Source: Salegentibacter agarivorans (GTDB taxonomy: Bacteria > Bacteroidota > Bacteroidia > Flavobacteriales > Flavobacteriaceae). Taken from it: a stretch of 64,000 nt of DNA. The first letter of the stretch is position 1. Each line of letters begins with the position of its first letter. The notes under the pieces were generated by a model. It made no database searches. It was not told the origin of the DNA and saw only the letters and a program-made list of their open reading frames with translations. Positions 28,484-37,072 of this stretch are shown here, in pieces. The stretch spans positions 62,001 to 126,000 of the forward strand of contig NZ_FOOH01000004.1 in assembly GCF_900113135.1 (NCBI RefSeq), in the 5' to 3' direction. The position numbers and the translations under genes are program-made.

Positions 28484-29173
28484 ATGAAAAAAATAAATTT
28501 ATTAATAGGATTCGTGATTTTTGTAGCTGCCTGTACTGCAGACGGAGAAGATGAAGACCCTATAGAAAACCAGGCACCTTCACAGGTTGATTCTTTAATA
28601 TATCCGTCTGACAATCTACTTTGTGCCGATAATACAATAGATTTTGAATGGGAAGCATCGACAGATCCTGATGGTGATGATATATCCTATCTACTCGAAA
28701 TAACCAGAGATATTGATTTTTCTACAATAGATCATTCGTTTACCCTTATCTCCACATCTAAATCCACGACTTTGGAAAAAGATATTGCATATTATTGGCG
28801 TGTTAAGGCAATAGATAGTAAAAATTTAGGTAGTGATTATTCTACAGTATACCAATTTTACACAGAGGGGGTGGGAGAAACAAATCATATTCCTTTTGCA
28901 CCAGAATTGATAGCCCCTAGCCTCAATGAAGTAGTGTCTGGGACATCTTCTACTTTAGAATGGGATGCAAATGATGTTGATAATGACCCATTAATTTTTG
29001 ATATTTATTTTGATACTGAAAATCCGCCTATAACAAAAATTGGTGATAATCAAAGTGATAAAACCCTAAGCGTTGATATAAATGCAGTTACTACTTATTA
29101 TTGGAAAGTTGTTGCTAAAGATGGCAAAGGAGGACAGTCTGTAGGTCAAGTATGGAGTTTTAGCACAAACTAA
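28484..29173 (+). CDS. Lipoprotein with two Fn3-like domains
   Basis: A 229-residue lipoprotein (lipobox ending at C17, followed by the acidic stretch TADGEDEDP that suits surface export in Bacteroidota). Two fibronectin-III-like repeats can be seen. The first (~33-128) contains DFEWEASTDPDGDDISYLLEI and YYWRVKAIDS. The second (~135-229) contains LEWDANDVDNDPLIFDIYFD and YYWKVVAKDGKGG. No catalytic residues are evident. It starts 3 bp after the secreted beta-helix gene and probably assists substrate capture or anchors that enzyme at the surface. I do not recognise a named family beyond the Fn3-like fold. Confidence 0.75.
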   Translation: MKKINLLIGFVIFVAACTADGEDEDPIENQAPSQVDSLIYPSDNLLCADNTIDFEWEASTDPDGDDISYLLEITRDIDFSTIDHSFTLISTSKSTTLEKDIAYYWRVKAIDSKNLGSDYSTVYQFYTEGVGETNHIPFAPELIAPSLNEVVSGTSSTLEWDANDVDNDPLIFDIYFDTENPPITKIGDNQSDKTLSVDINAVTTYYWKVVAKDGKGGQSVGQVWSFSTN

Positions 29174-29893
29174 TTTTATTTTACAAAACGACTCATCTTT
29201 AATTGGCTGTTTAAACATCACTTATAAGGAATTTAATTATTTGACTTTTACTTGTGTTCCCAGCAAATGTTTTAGAGGATTTGATTTATTATTTTCGCTA
29301 TTATTAAACCAAATCAATTAAAATCATAAATGTTGATGGGACTAGTAATGACGAAAGCACCTTTAACACAACGACTTGTAGTTTTCTGTAAGTTATAATG
29401 GATGCTATTTTTCCTAAATTAATACTTAGCAGGAAGTGTATAAATTATATTCTTCTTTGTGAAAAGAAAATTATTTAAGGCAGCATTATATGCTTCACAA
29501 ATAAGTTGTAGTTATGTCAGCCCATTTTAGAGTAACTGCAAAAAGTGCTTCAGGTTTCTAAAATTTGAGTGAATAAATAGCATCATTCGGTCATTAATTC
29601 ACTATCAGCGACTTCGAATTCCTTCTATATAATGCGATCTCTTTCAAGAAGATGTTCCCCCTGGGCTTTTTCAAATTCTTTTTTGAACCCCTCGGTTTAA
29701 CAAAAAAATTTAAGTATTTTTATTAGTGTGTAAACACAAGCAATAATTTAGTTAAAATCTATTTTTTGCATACTTAAATATTTTAATTTTTTGCTTGTTT
29801 TATGTTAACCAGACACACATTTTTTTGTAATAAAATTATTTCCTTTACAATTGTTCTAAACAACTAAAAATTCCACAAATTGTTGCTTTAAAT
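29174..29893. other. 720-bp intergenic region upstream of the HTCS gene
   Basis: No convincing gene, RNA or CATATG pair is visible. The only local structures are a short palindrome TGTGT-AA-ACACA (29727-29738) and GATTTG/CAAATC arms near 29280 and 29311. Very AT-rich sequence from 29690 probably contains the HTCS promoter. The length suggests either regulatory DNA or remains of a gene decayed beyond recognition. Confidence 0.4.
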
Positions 29894-32800
29894 ATGAGAA
29901 AATTTTGGTTCCTCAAGTATAGTTTAGTTATAATAAACCTCCTTTTCACTGGTTCCCTTTTATTATTTGCTCAAGAAGCTCAAATCAGTTTTGAACGGAT
30001 AACTACAAATGACGGTTTATCGCAAAGTGATATCAATTCTATTTATCAAGATCAAGCTGGATTTATGTGGTTTGGCACTCATGATGGGCTCAATAAGTTT
30101 GATGGGTACAATATTGAGGTATACAAGCCCCAAACACAAATATCCCATTCTATAAGTAGCAATTTAGTATTCGCAATTACCGGAGATGAAAAAGGAAATC
30201 TTTGGATTGGAACTACCGGCGGAGGGTTAAATTTTTACAACAGCAATACAAAACAATTTACAACTTTTAAACATGAAGAAAATAACCCGAAAAGTTTAAT
30301 TAGCAACCATGTAAATAATGTCTTTCTGGATTCTAGAAATAAACTATGGATAGGAACTAATAAAGGCTTAAATATGCTAGATCTAAATGATCCAAAAGAG
30401 GAATGGGATTTCTTGAAAATTACTTTATCAGGAAATAATGCATCGGATAGGATACCTATCAATACGATTTTTGAAGATAACTGTGGAAACATATGGGTTG
30501 GCAAACAAAATGAGTTATTTCGCTCTAACAATCAAAAAGAAGTTTCTCCCCATTTTGCAAAGGTTAATAAGAAGCTTGGTTTACTTAACTATAACATACA
30601 AGCCATTGCAGAAGATAAATTGGGAAATTTATTTTTTGCTACCACCCAGGGTCTTTACTTTTCACGAAACAACTCAGGCCATTTAGAAAAATCGCAATTT
30701 GTTCACCCCGGTTCTTTCAACGACATCAAAGTAGACAATCAAAATCAGATTTGGGGTGGAACAGATCAGGGGTTAATATATATTGACAATAGCGGCAATT
30801 TTCCCAAATTTTCTCAAAAATTTGTTTACGATCCGATTAACATCAATAGTATAAGTAAAAACATTATAAAGTCAATTTTTATTGATAACACAGGGATAAT
30901 ATGGATTGGAACAAACGGTGGTGGAATAAACAAGTACAATCCAGCCCGTAAAAGGTTTCAACATATTAGAAAAACGATTGATACTACTAGCTTAAGCTAT
31001 GATAAAATAAGATCCATATTTGAGGATAGCAACCAAAACCTATGGATTGGGACTGAAGGCGGAGGATTAAACCTTCTTACCGAAAACGAGACGGATATCA
31101 ATCATTACTCGACCTTTAAAAAATTTAGCTCTGTATTAAAAATTTTCGTATTAACAGAACTCCAATTAAAAAATAAAAGATGGTTGATTATTGGAGCTGA
31201 AGGAACACCTGGCCTCTATAAACTAGACATCACAAATCCAAAAAAATTAAAGGAGAAAGCAATCATACCTATCCCTAATGTCCCCTCCAGTGTTTTTTCT
31301 CTTTTAACAGATAGCGGTGGCAATCTATGGATAGGTACATATAACCAAGGGGTACACCGTTGGCTGAATAAAGGTGATTCTTTACAAAAATTCGAAAAGA
31401 ACAACTTTACCTACGACTCTAATTCCCAAAACAGTATTGGTCATAATATTATAAGAAGTATATATGAAGATAGTAAAGGGAATATGTGGTTTGCGACCGG
31501 AAATGGATTATCACGTCTTTCCCCGGATCAGGTATGGAAAAAAAATCCCCGGTTCATTAATTATAGGCATAAAGACGCTGACACATCAACAATAAGCCAT
31601 AATTATATTTTAAGCCTACACGAAAGCAAACAGGGGGATATTTGGATTGGCACCTTTGGAGGAGGACTTAATAAATATGTTCCTCAATCACAGACTGGAC
31701 CGGAACATTTTGTTAGGTACACTGAAAAAGATGGCCTTTCTAATAATGTAATAAAAGGGATTCTGGAAGATTCTCTTGGAAATCTCTGGCTGTCTACAAA
31801 CAATGGTCTTTCTAAATTTGATCCGGAAAAAGAAACTTTCAGAAACTACAGTGTTTACGATGGCCTGCAAAACAATGAATTTCAGGAATTGGCATATCTA
31901 AAAAGGTATGATGGTGAAATGCTTTTCGGAGGGATAAACGGTTTCAATGCCTTTTATCCAGATGAGATTCAAGATAATCTAATTCCGCCGGAAACTGTGA
32001 TTACCAATTTTTCAATCTCAAATAATCCGGTTGAAGTAGGAGAAAAAATTAATGGCAAAACCATTTTAGAGAAATCCATCCTAAATAAAAATAAGGTAGA
32101 ATTGAAGTATTTTCAAAATAATGTTTCTTTCGAATTCGCGGCTTTACACTATGCTTCTCCTAAAAAAAACAATTTTGCATACCTGTTAGAGGGTTTGCAA
32201 GACGATTGGATCCATACCACTTCAGATAACCGTATCGCTACCTATACCAACCTTAGCCCCGGCAACTATACCTTAAAAGTGAAATCTTCAAATAACGATG
32301 GTATCTGGGACCCTACTCCTACTATGCTGAATATAGAAATCACACCTCCCTTTTGGAAAACAACTGCAGCCTATATTTTTTACAGTTTATGTATCCTTGC
32401 TTTTTTAATTGGCCTTTGGAAATATACCATCATCAGCACCACTAAAAAACATGATCTGGAAATCGAACATCTGGAGAAAGAGAAAAATGAGGAAGTGCAA
32501 CAAATGAAGCTGGATTTTTTCACCAATATATCCCACGAATTTCGCACTCCTTTAACCCTTATAAAAGGACCCCTGGAATACCTGCAACAAAAAGGAAGAG
32601 AATTAGATTATAATATTGTGGAGCACCAGTACGCTTTAATGTATAAAAACACCAAATATTTATTAAGACTGGTAACCCAATTACTGGATTTTCAAAAAAT
32701 AGATAAGGGCAAAATGCAGTTAAATCTTAGAAAAGGGAATATTGTGAGATTTATAGAAGAAGTTGGAGAACCTTTTAAATTTATCAGCGAAAAGAAAAAT

Positions 32801-34126
32801 ATCAATTATAAAATAAATGCTGAAGAAAGGAAAATCTATAGTTATTTTGACCCTGATGCCTTGGAAAAAATCCTAAACAATTTACTGTCCAACGCCTTTA
32901 AGTTCTGCCCGCAAGGAGGCTATATTATCGTTAATATAAAAAGGGAATTTTCATCCAGTAAAAAAGACCAAAATAGTAAACAGGCATCAGAAGAAATTTT
33001 AATAGAGATTACAGATTCTGGCGCTGGAATATCAGCTGCTAAAAAAGAGAGAATATTTAAAAGATTTTACTCTCAAAACAGCCCCTCTCAGGCTAATGTT
33101 GGGACAGGAATAGGCCTGAGCTATACCAAAAGTCTTGTAGATTTGCATCTGGGAACAATAGATATTGCAAACGAAAAGGATGCTAGATCGACTTTTATAG
33201 TAACCCTTCCCAAAAACAAAATAGCATACTTAAATAAACCAGGAATCAACATTAGTGAAGATTCCAGTAAAGAAATTATTTTGAATCCTTCTAATTCTTC
33301 TTCTTATTTAGTTTCTTTAAATGACGAGAAAAATGATGAAGATATTTCTAAAGACAGAGCTGAGTTCCCAGTTATTTTAGTGGTAGACGACAATAAGGAT
33401 ATACGAACTTTTATAAAGCAAAGCCTAAAAGACCAGTATAATATTCATGAAGCTCAAAATGGTAAAGAGGGATTTGAAAAGGCTAAAGCCATTGTTCCAA
33501 ACATAATTATAAGCGATCTAATTATGCCTGAAATTGATGGAATAGAATTTTGCAAAAAGTGCAAAAATATGCAAGAAACCAGCCATATCCCTTTTTTATT
33601 ATTAACGGCAAAAGACTCCAAGGAAAGTGAACTGATAGCTTTGGAAAGTGGAGCGGATGACTATCTTCTAAAACCTTTTAATTTAGAACTCCTCCAATTA
33701 AAACTTAAAAATATAATCACGCGACGAAACCTTTTAAGAAAGCGTTTCAATAGGGAAATCATATTAAAACCAGAAGATGTGACCGTAACATCAGCAGATG
33801 AAAAATTTCTGGAAGAAGCTATGGCTATTGTGGAAAAAAATATGATGAATACCGATTTTAGTGTGGAAATGATGGTAAAAGAAATGGGATTGAGCCGTAG
33901 TAACCTTTATCTCAAACTTAAAGAAATTACAGGTCTCTCTTCTAGTGAATTCATCCGGAACATCCGGTTAAAGAGGGCAGTTCAATTATTGGAACAAAGC
34001 GACCTTTCAGTAAAAGAAATCATGTATATGACAGGTTTTAACACTGCCTCCTACTTTGCAAAATGCTTTAAAAAACAATTTGGAAAAACTCCCAGTGAGT
34101 ATGTCAATAAAAATCCATCAGCTTAA
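29894..34126 (+). CDS. Hybrid two-component system (HTCS) sensor/regulator
   Basis: A 1410-residue one-protein signalling system. A signal peptide leads into periplasmic two-component-regulator propeller repeats (~30-700; recurring LWIGTxxGGLN), a Y_Y_Y domain (~740-815) and one membrane helix (~823-845). The histidine kinase follows with phospho-acceptor H881 in ISHEFRTPL, N-box NNLLSNAFKF, DSGAGIS and GTGIGLSY. A receiver domain (~1156-1270) has phospho-acceptor D1208 in IISDLIMPE, and a C-terminal AraC-type HTH spans ~1290-1405. HTCS proteins bind an oligosaccharide in the periplasm and activate PUL transcription. All catalytic residues appear intact. AraC-type domains bind half-sites about 21 bp apart, which matches the repeats found across this window. 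Confidence 0.95.
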   Translation: MRKFWFLKYSLVIINLLFTGSLLLFAQEAQISFERITTNDGLSQSDINSIYQDQAGFMWFGTHDGLNKFDGYNIEVYKPQTQISHSISSNLVFAITGDEKGNLWIGTTGGGLNFYNSNTKQFTTFKHEENNPKSLISNHVNNVFLDSRNKLWIGTNKGLNMLDLNDPKEEWDFLKITLSGNNASDRIPINTIFEDNCGNIWVGKQNELFRSNNQKEVSPHFAKVNKKLGLLNYNIQAIAEDKLGNLFFATTQGLYFSRNNSGHLEKSQFVHPGSFNDIKVDNQNQIWGGTDQGLIYIDNSGNFPKFSQKFVYDPININSISKNIIKSIFIDNTGIIWIGTNGGGINKYNPARKRFQHIRKTIDTTSLSYDKIRSIFEDSNQNLWIGTEGGGLNLLTENETDINHYSTFKKFSSVLKIFVLTELQLKNKRWLIIGAEGTPGLYKLDITNPKKLKEKAIIPIPNVPSSVFSLLTDSGGNLWIGTYNQGVHRWLNKGDSLQKFEKNNFTYDSNSQNSIGHNIIRSIYEDSKGNMWFATGNGLSRLSPDQVWKKNPRFINYRHKDADTSTISHNYILSLHESKQGDIWIGTFGGGLNKYVPQSQTGPEHFVRYTEKDGLSNNVIKGILEDSLGNLWLSTNNGLSKFDPEKETFRNYSVYDGLQNNEFQELAYLKRYDGEMLFGGINGFNAFYPDEIQDNLIPPETVITNFSISNNPVEVGEKINGKTILEKSILNKNKVELKYFQNNVSFEFAALHYASPKKNNFAYLLEGLQDDWIHTTSDNRIATYTNLSPGNYTLKVKSSNNDGIWDPTPTMLNIEITPPFWKTTAAYIFYSLCILAFLIGLWKYTIISTTKKHDLEIEHLEKEKNEEVQQMKLDFFTNISHEFRTPLTLIKGPLEYLQQKGRELDYNIVEHQYALMYKNTKYLLRLVTQLLDFQKIDKGKMQLNLRKGNIVRFIEEVGEPFKFISEKKNINYKINAEERKIYSYFDPDALEKILNNLLSNAFKFCPQGGYIIVNIKREFSSSKKDQNSKQASEEILIEITDSGAGISAAKKERIFKRFYSQNSPSQANVGTGIGLSYTKSLVDLHLGTIDIANEKDARSTFIVTLPKNKIAYLNKPGINISEDSSKEIILNPSNSSSYLVSLNDEKNDEDISKDRAEFPVILVVDDNKDIRTFIKQSLKDQYNIHEAQNGKEGFEKAKAIVPNIIISDLIMPEIDGIEFCKKCKNMQETSHIPFLLLTAKDSKESELIALESGADDYLLKPFNLELLQLKLKNIITRRNLLRKRFNREIILKPEDVTVTSADEKFLEEAMAIVEKNMMNTDFSVEMMVKEMGLSRSNLYLKLKEITGLSSSEFIRNIRLKRAVQLLEQSDLSVKEIMYMTGFNTASYFAKCFKKQFGKTPSEYVNKNPSA

Positions 34127-34306
34127 AAAAATATCTGATGAATTAGCATTTTTGTCTAATTTCTAATAAGACTCTGTTTTCTATTACAACACTTATGAGC
34201 ATGAACTAAAGTCTTCAGAGAATTGACAGGTTTTTTTATCTTATTTAATTGCCCCCCTCACTTATTTTTATACACCTATATTATTACAGAATAAAAGGTA
34301 ATTAAT

Positions 34307-34333
34307 CATATGTTATGGTATAAAAATCATCAA
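34307..34333 (+). promoter_or_regulatory. CATATG-type direct repeat (second half-site weak) upstream of the Gfo/Idh/MocA gene
   Basis: CATATG at 34307 has only CATCAA 21 bp on, at 34328. The position (131-152 bp upstream of the start) matches the distal group of sites. The 34127-34458 gap holds nothing else recognisable. Confidence 0.4.
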
Positions 34334-34458
34334 TAGCTAAAATTCCCCTTAAATCTTTGGATTTTTACTGTGGTTCAAAAATAATTTTCAAGCCTACTAA
34401 CTATAGAAGGTACTTTTGAAGTTTCAATTAATTCATATCACCATAAAATTTTAAGAAA

Positions 34459-35766
34459 ATGAAGAATAAAATTCCAGAGAATAAAGATAAAAACAGCCGA
34501 AGAAAATTTATACGAAATTCATCCCTGGCTTTTGCAGCCATTCATATCATTCCACGACATGTTCTCGGGAGGGGCTTTACAGCGCCCAGCGATAGAATTG
34601 GATTGGGTTTTATAGGTTTGGGAAAACAAAGCAGAGGGCTTTCTTCCAGTTTTGCTAAATCTCAGGATGTTGAAATTATTGCAGGTTCTGATGTTTGGAA
34701 AACCAAAAACGACTGGTTTAAAAATCATGTGAAATATCAATATGCAGATAGAGCAAATTCAAGTTCTCTAGGAAACATCCAAACCTATCTGAATTATAAA
34801 GAACTTCTGGAAAGAAAAGACATTGATGCAGTAGTAATCGCTACTCCAGACCATTGGCATGGCATACAGAGCGTAGAAGCCATGAAAGCCGGAAAAGATA
34901 TTTATTGTGAAAAACCCCTAACCCATATTATTAAAGAAGGAAGGGAGATTGTAGACACGGCAAACAAAACCAATAGGATCGTCCAAACAGGAAGTATGCA
35001 ACGATCTTCAAATAACTTTAGAAAAGCCTGTGAACTGGTAAGGAATGGCTATTTAGGCGAAATTAAAAAAGTCTTGGTAAATGTGGGGGACCCCGCCCGT
35101 CCATACGATTTGCCAAAGGAAACTACCCCTAACGAAATCAACTGGGAAGATTGGTGTGGCCCCGCCCCCCTACTCGCATATAACCACAGGCTGGCACCCT
35201 CTAGAAATGATGTGGATTTCTGGCCAGATTGGCGATTATTTGAAGAAGTAGGAGGAGGCATCTTGAGTGACTGGGGTGCTCATATGTTTGATATTGCGCA
35301 ATGGGGACTTGGGATGGACCATTCAGGACCGGTAGAATATATTCCTCCAACTAACCCGGCAGCAGTCCGAGGATTAAAAATGTACTATGATAATGGAATT
35401 GAAATGGTACATGAAGATTTTGGCCGTGGCTGGGGTGTACGTTTTATAGGAAACAATGGTACTCTGGATATAAGCAGAAGTTATTTAGACTCTACCCCTG
35501 CGAACCTAAGCCTAACAAGCATAAAAAAATCCGATATTCATTTATATGACTCGTCAAACCATCATCAGGACTGGTTAAATGCAATAAAGAACAGAACTCA
35601 ACCAATTTGCAATGCAGAAACCGGACATCGCTCAGCTACTATCTGCAATATTGCTAATATCGCCTATAACCTTAAGCATCCTTTAAAATGGGATCCAAAA
35701 AAAGAAAAGTTTCAAGGGGATAGACAGGCTAATAAAATGAGAAAAAGGGTACACAAAAAAGCCTAA
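34459..35766 (+). CDS. Gfo/Idh/MocA-family oxidoreductase with Tat signal
   Basis: A 435-residue protein starting with a twin-arginine leader (SRRKFIRNSSLAFAA). The Rossmann domain (~48-170) contains IGLGFIGLGKQSRG and the ATPDHWHG and KDIYCEKPLTH signatures of the family. The C-terminal alpha/beta domain contains WPDWRLFEEVGGGILSDWGAHMFDIAQWGLG. Tat export implies folding with bound NAD(P) in the cytoplasm before translocation. Family members oxidise sugars or act as NAD-dependent glycosidases (GH109-type), and several are linked to 3-keto-sugar chemistry together with DUF1080 proteins. The GH109-like choice is possible but unproven. It has its own CATATG element and is followed 147 bp later by a GH16. 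Confidence 0.88.
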   Translation: MKNKIPENKDKNSRRKFIRNSSLAFAAIHIIPRHVLGRGFTAPSDRIGLGFIGLGKQSRGLSSSFAKSQDVEIIAGSDVWKTKNDWFKNHVKYQYADRANSSSLGNIQTYLNYKELLERKDIDAVVIATPDHWHGIQSVEAMKAGKDIYCEKPLTHIIKEGREIVDTANKTNRIVQTGSMQRSSNNFRKACELVRNGYLGEIKKVLVNVGDPARPYDLPKETTPNEINWEDWCGPAPLLAYNHRLAPSRNDVDFWPDWRLFEEVGGGILSDWGAHMFDIAQWGLGMDHSGPVEYIPPTNPAAVRGLKMYYDNGIEMVHEDFGRGWGVRFIGNNGTLDISRSYLDSTPANLSLTSIKKSDIHLYDSSNHHQDWLNAIKNRTQPICNAETGHRSATICNIANIAYNLKHPLKWDPKKEKFQGDRQANKMRKRVHKKA

Positions 35767-35771
35767 GAAAG

Positions 35772-35820
35772 TTCTACACATCACGAATGATCTTCTTTAC
35801 AGGAAGTTTCTTGTGTAGAA
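35772..35820 (+). terminator. Inverted repeat after the Gfo/Idh/MocA gene (possible terminator or attenuator)
   Basis: TTCTACACA (35772-35780) and TGTGTAGAA (35812-35820) are perfect 9-bp arms around a 31-nt loop that itself contains CTTC/GAAG arms. It starts 6 bp after the stop codon. There is no T-run, so it may be a processing or attenuation structure rather than a terminator. Confidence 0.35.
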
Positions 35821-35913
35821 GAGATCAGAAGTAGCCAGGCTTGGATTTACGACCTAAAATGAGATTCTGGTAATTTAAAATCCAGTTTTACCCTCTAACG
35901 AAAATTTTTAACC

Positions 35914-36801
35914 ATGATAATAAAAACAGATTTAATTAAACAGTTACTTATACTAGGAATTCTACTGATAGGAAGCACTTCATTATTTGCGCAAAATACG
36001 CCATACCTTAAAAAAGGGGACGACCAGGACCTTTTGAGGAAAGATTGGGAACTGGTTAAAAGTATGTCTGATGAATTCAATGGAAAAAAAATCAATGAAA
36101 AAAAATGGCAAATTTCCGGACAAGGCTGGATTGGAAGGCCACCCGGTTTATTTCTTCCTGAAAACATTAACGTTCAGGAAGGAAAACTTCAAATAACCGC
36201 AAACATGCTTCCTGAAGAAGTTACAAGAAACAACAATACGTTCACCCATGGTGGTGGTTACGTAGGCTCCAGGGAAAGCATGAAATATGGGTATTATGAA
36301 TGCCGAATGAAGGCAAACAAAACCTTTATGTCTTCCACCTTTTGGCTTATCAATGAAAGGAAAGATGCTAAAGGTTGTCTTAAACGTACAACCGAACTGG
36401 ACATCCAGGAATGCGTAGGTGAAATTACCAATGATGCTAAATGGATGGCCAATTTCGACAGCTCCATGAACTCTAATACCCACAGTCGGGATATTCCTAC
36501 AAACTGTGATTTTAAACAGGGATCTGAAAAAGCTAAAGCCTATATAGGTTCCAAAGTTTATGATGATTTCCATGTTTATGGAGTATGGTGGAAAAGCGAG
36601 GATGAAGTCTTATTCTTTTTAGACGGGAAATTCCATTCCAAAGTAAATCCGCCGGCAGATTTTAATATCCCAATGCATTTGAGGATGGTTGTGGAAACTT
36701 ATGACTGGAATCCTGTTCCTCCCGATGGCGGCATGAACTATCTAAAAGAAGAAAGAACAACCTCCTATGACTGGGTAAGGACCTGGAAATTAAAAGAGTA
36801 A
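35914..36801 (+). CDS. GH16-family endo-galactanase
   Basis: A 295-residue exported enzyme (leader to ~SLFAQN, residue 28) consisting of a single GH16 domain. Motifs are MSDEFNGKKINEKKW, WIGRPPGLFLPE, YGYYECRMKA, FMSSTFWL, and the catalytic strand with E161-L-D163-I-Q-E166. It ends in a YDWVRTWKL strand. The layout is close to the GH16 domain at 17031 (PGLF segment, D-I-Q-E-C strand), so the two are probably paralogues of one subfamily with porphyran- or agarose-type substrates. It follows the Gfo/Idh/MocA gene without a CATATG element of its own. Endo-acting; exact substrate not resolvable from sequence alone. Confidence 0.88.
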   Translation: MIIKTDLIKQLLILGILLIGSTSLFAQNTPYLKKGDDQDLLRKDWELVKSMSDEFNGKKINEKKWQISGQGWIGRPPGLFLPENINVQEGKLQITANMLPEEVTRNNNTFTHGGGYVGSRESMKYGYYECRMKANKTFMSSTFWLINERKDAKGCLKRTTELDIQECVGEITNDAKWMANFDSSMNSNTHSRDIPTNCDFKQGSEKAKAYIGSKVYDDFHVYGVWWKSEDEVLFFLDGKFHSKVNPPADFNIPMHLRMVVETYDWNPVPPDGGMNYLKEERTTSYDWVRTWKLKE

Positions 36802-36812
36802 ACGGTCATAAA

Positions 36813-36837
36813 ATGTTATCAAAAATGAAGATAACAT
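36813..36837 (+). terminator. Perfect 8-bp hairpin after GH16 35914
   Basis: ATGTTATC and GATAACAT flank nine bases, 11 bp after the GH16 stop. No T-run follows, so termination is uncertain, but position and symmetry fit a 3'-end hairpin. Confidence 0.4.
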
Positions 36838-37072
36838 AATGCGTTTGACAAGACATTGTATTCCCAAACCTTACGTGATGCTTTTTTTACTTAACTAAAA
36901 AAGTGGATCATCTCAGCTGTAAAATGATCAAAACAGTTATTTGAATTTACACGAGCAGAAGTAATGTATTTGGAGATCCCAATAAGGGTGCCCATTAAAG
37001 GTATAATAGAGCTTAGAAAGATTTACTAAAAATTTTGAGATTTTGAAAAACCACAAAGCTTACGGCATAAAC

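Noticed and set aside
37043-37072. TTG start for the GH3 protein
   Set aside because: ATG 37073 gives a normal leader; the ten preceding codons add nothing recognisable.
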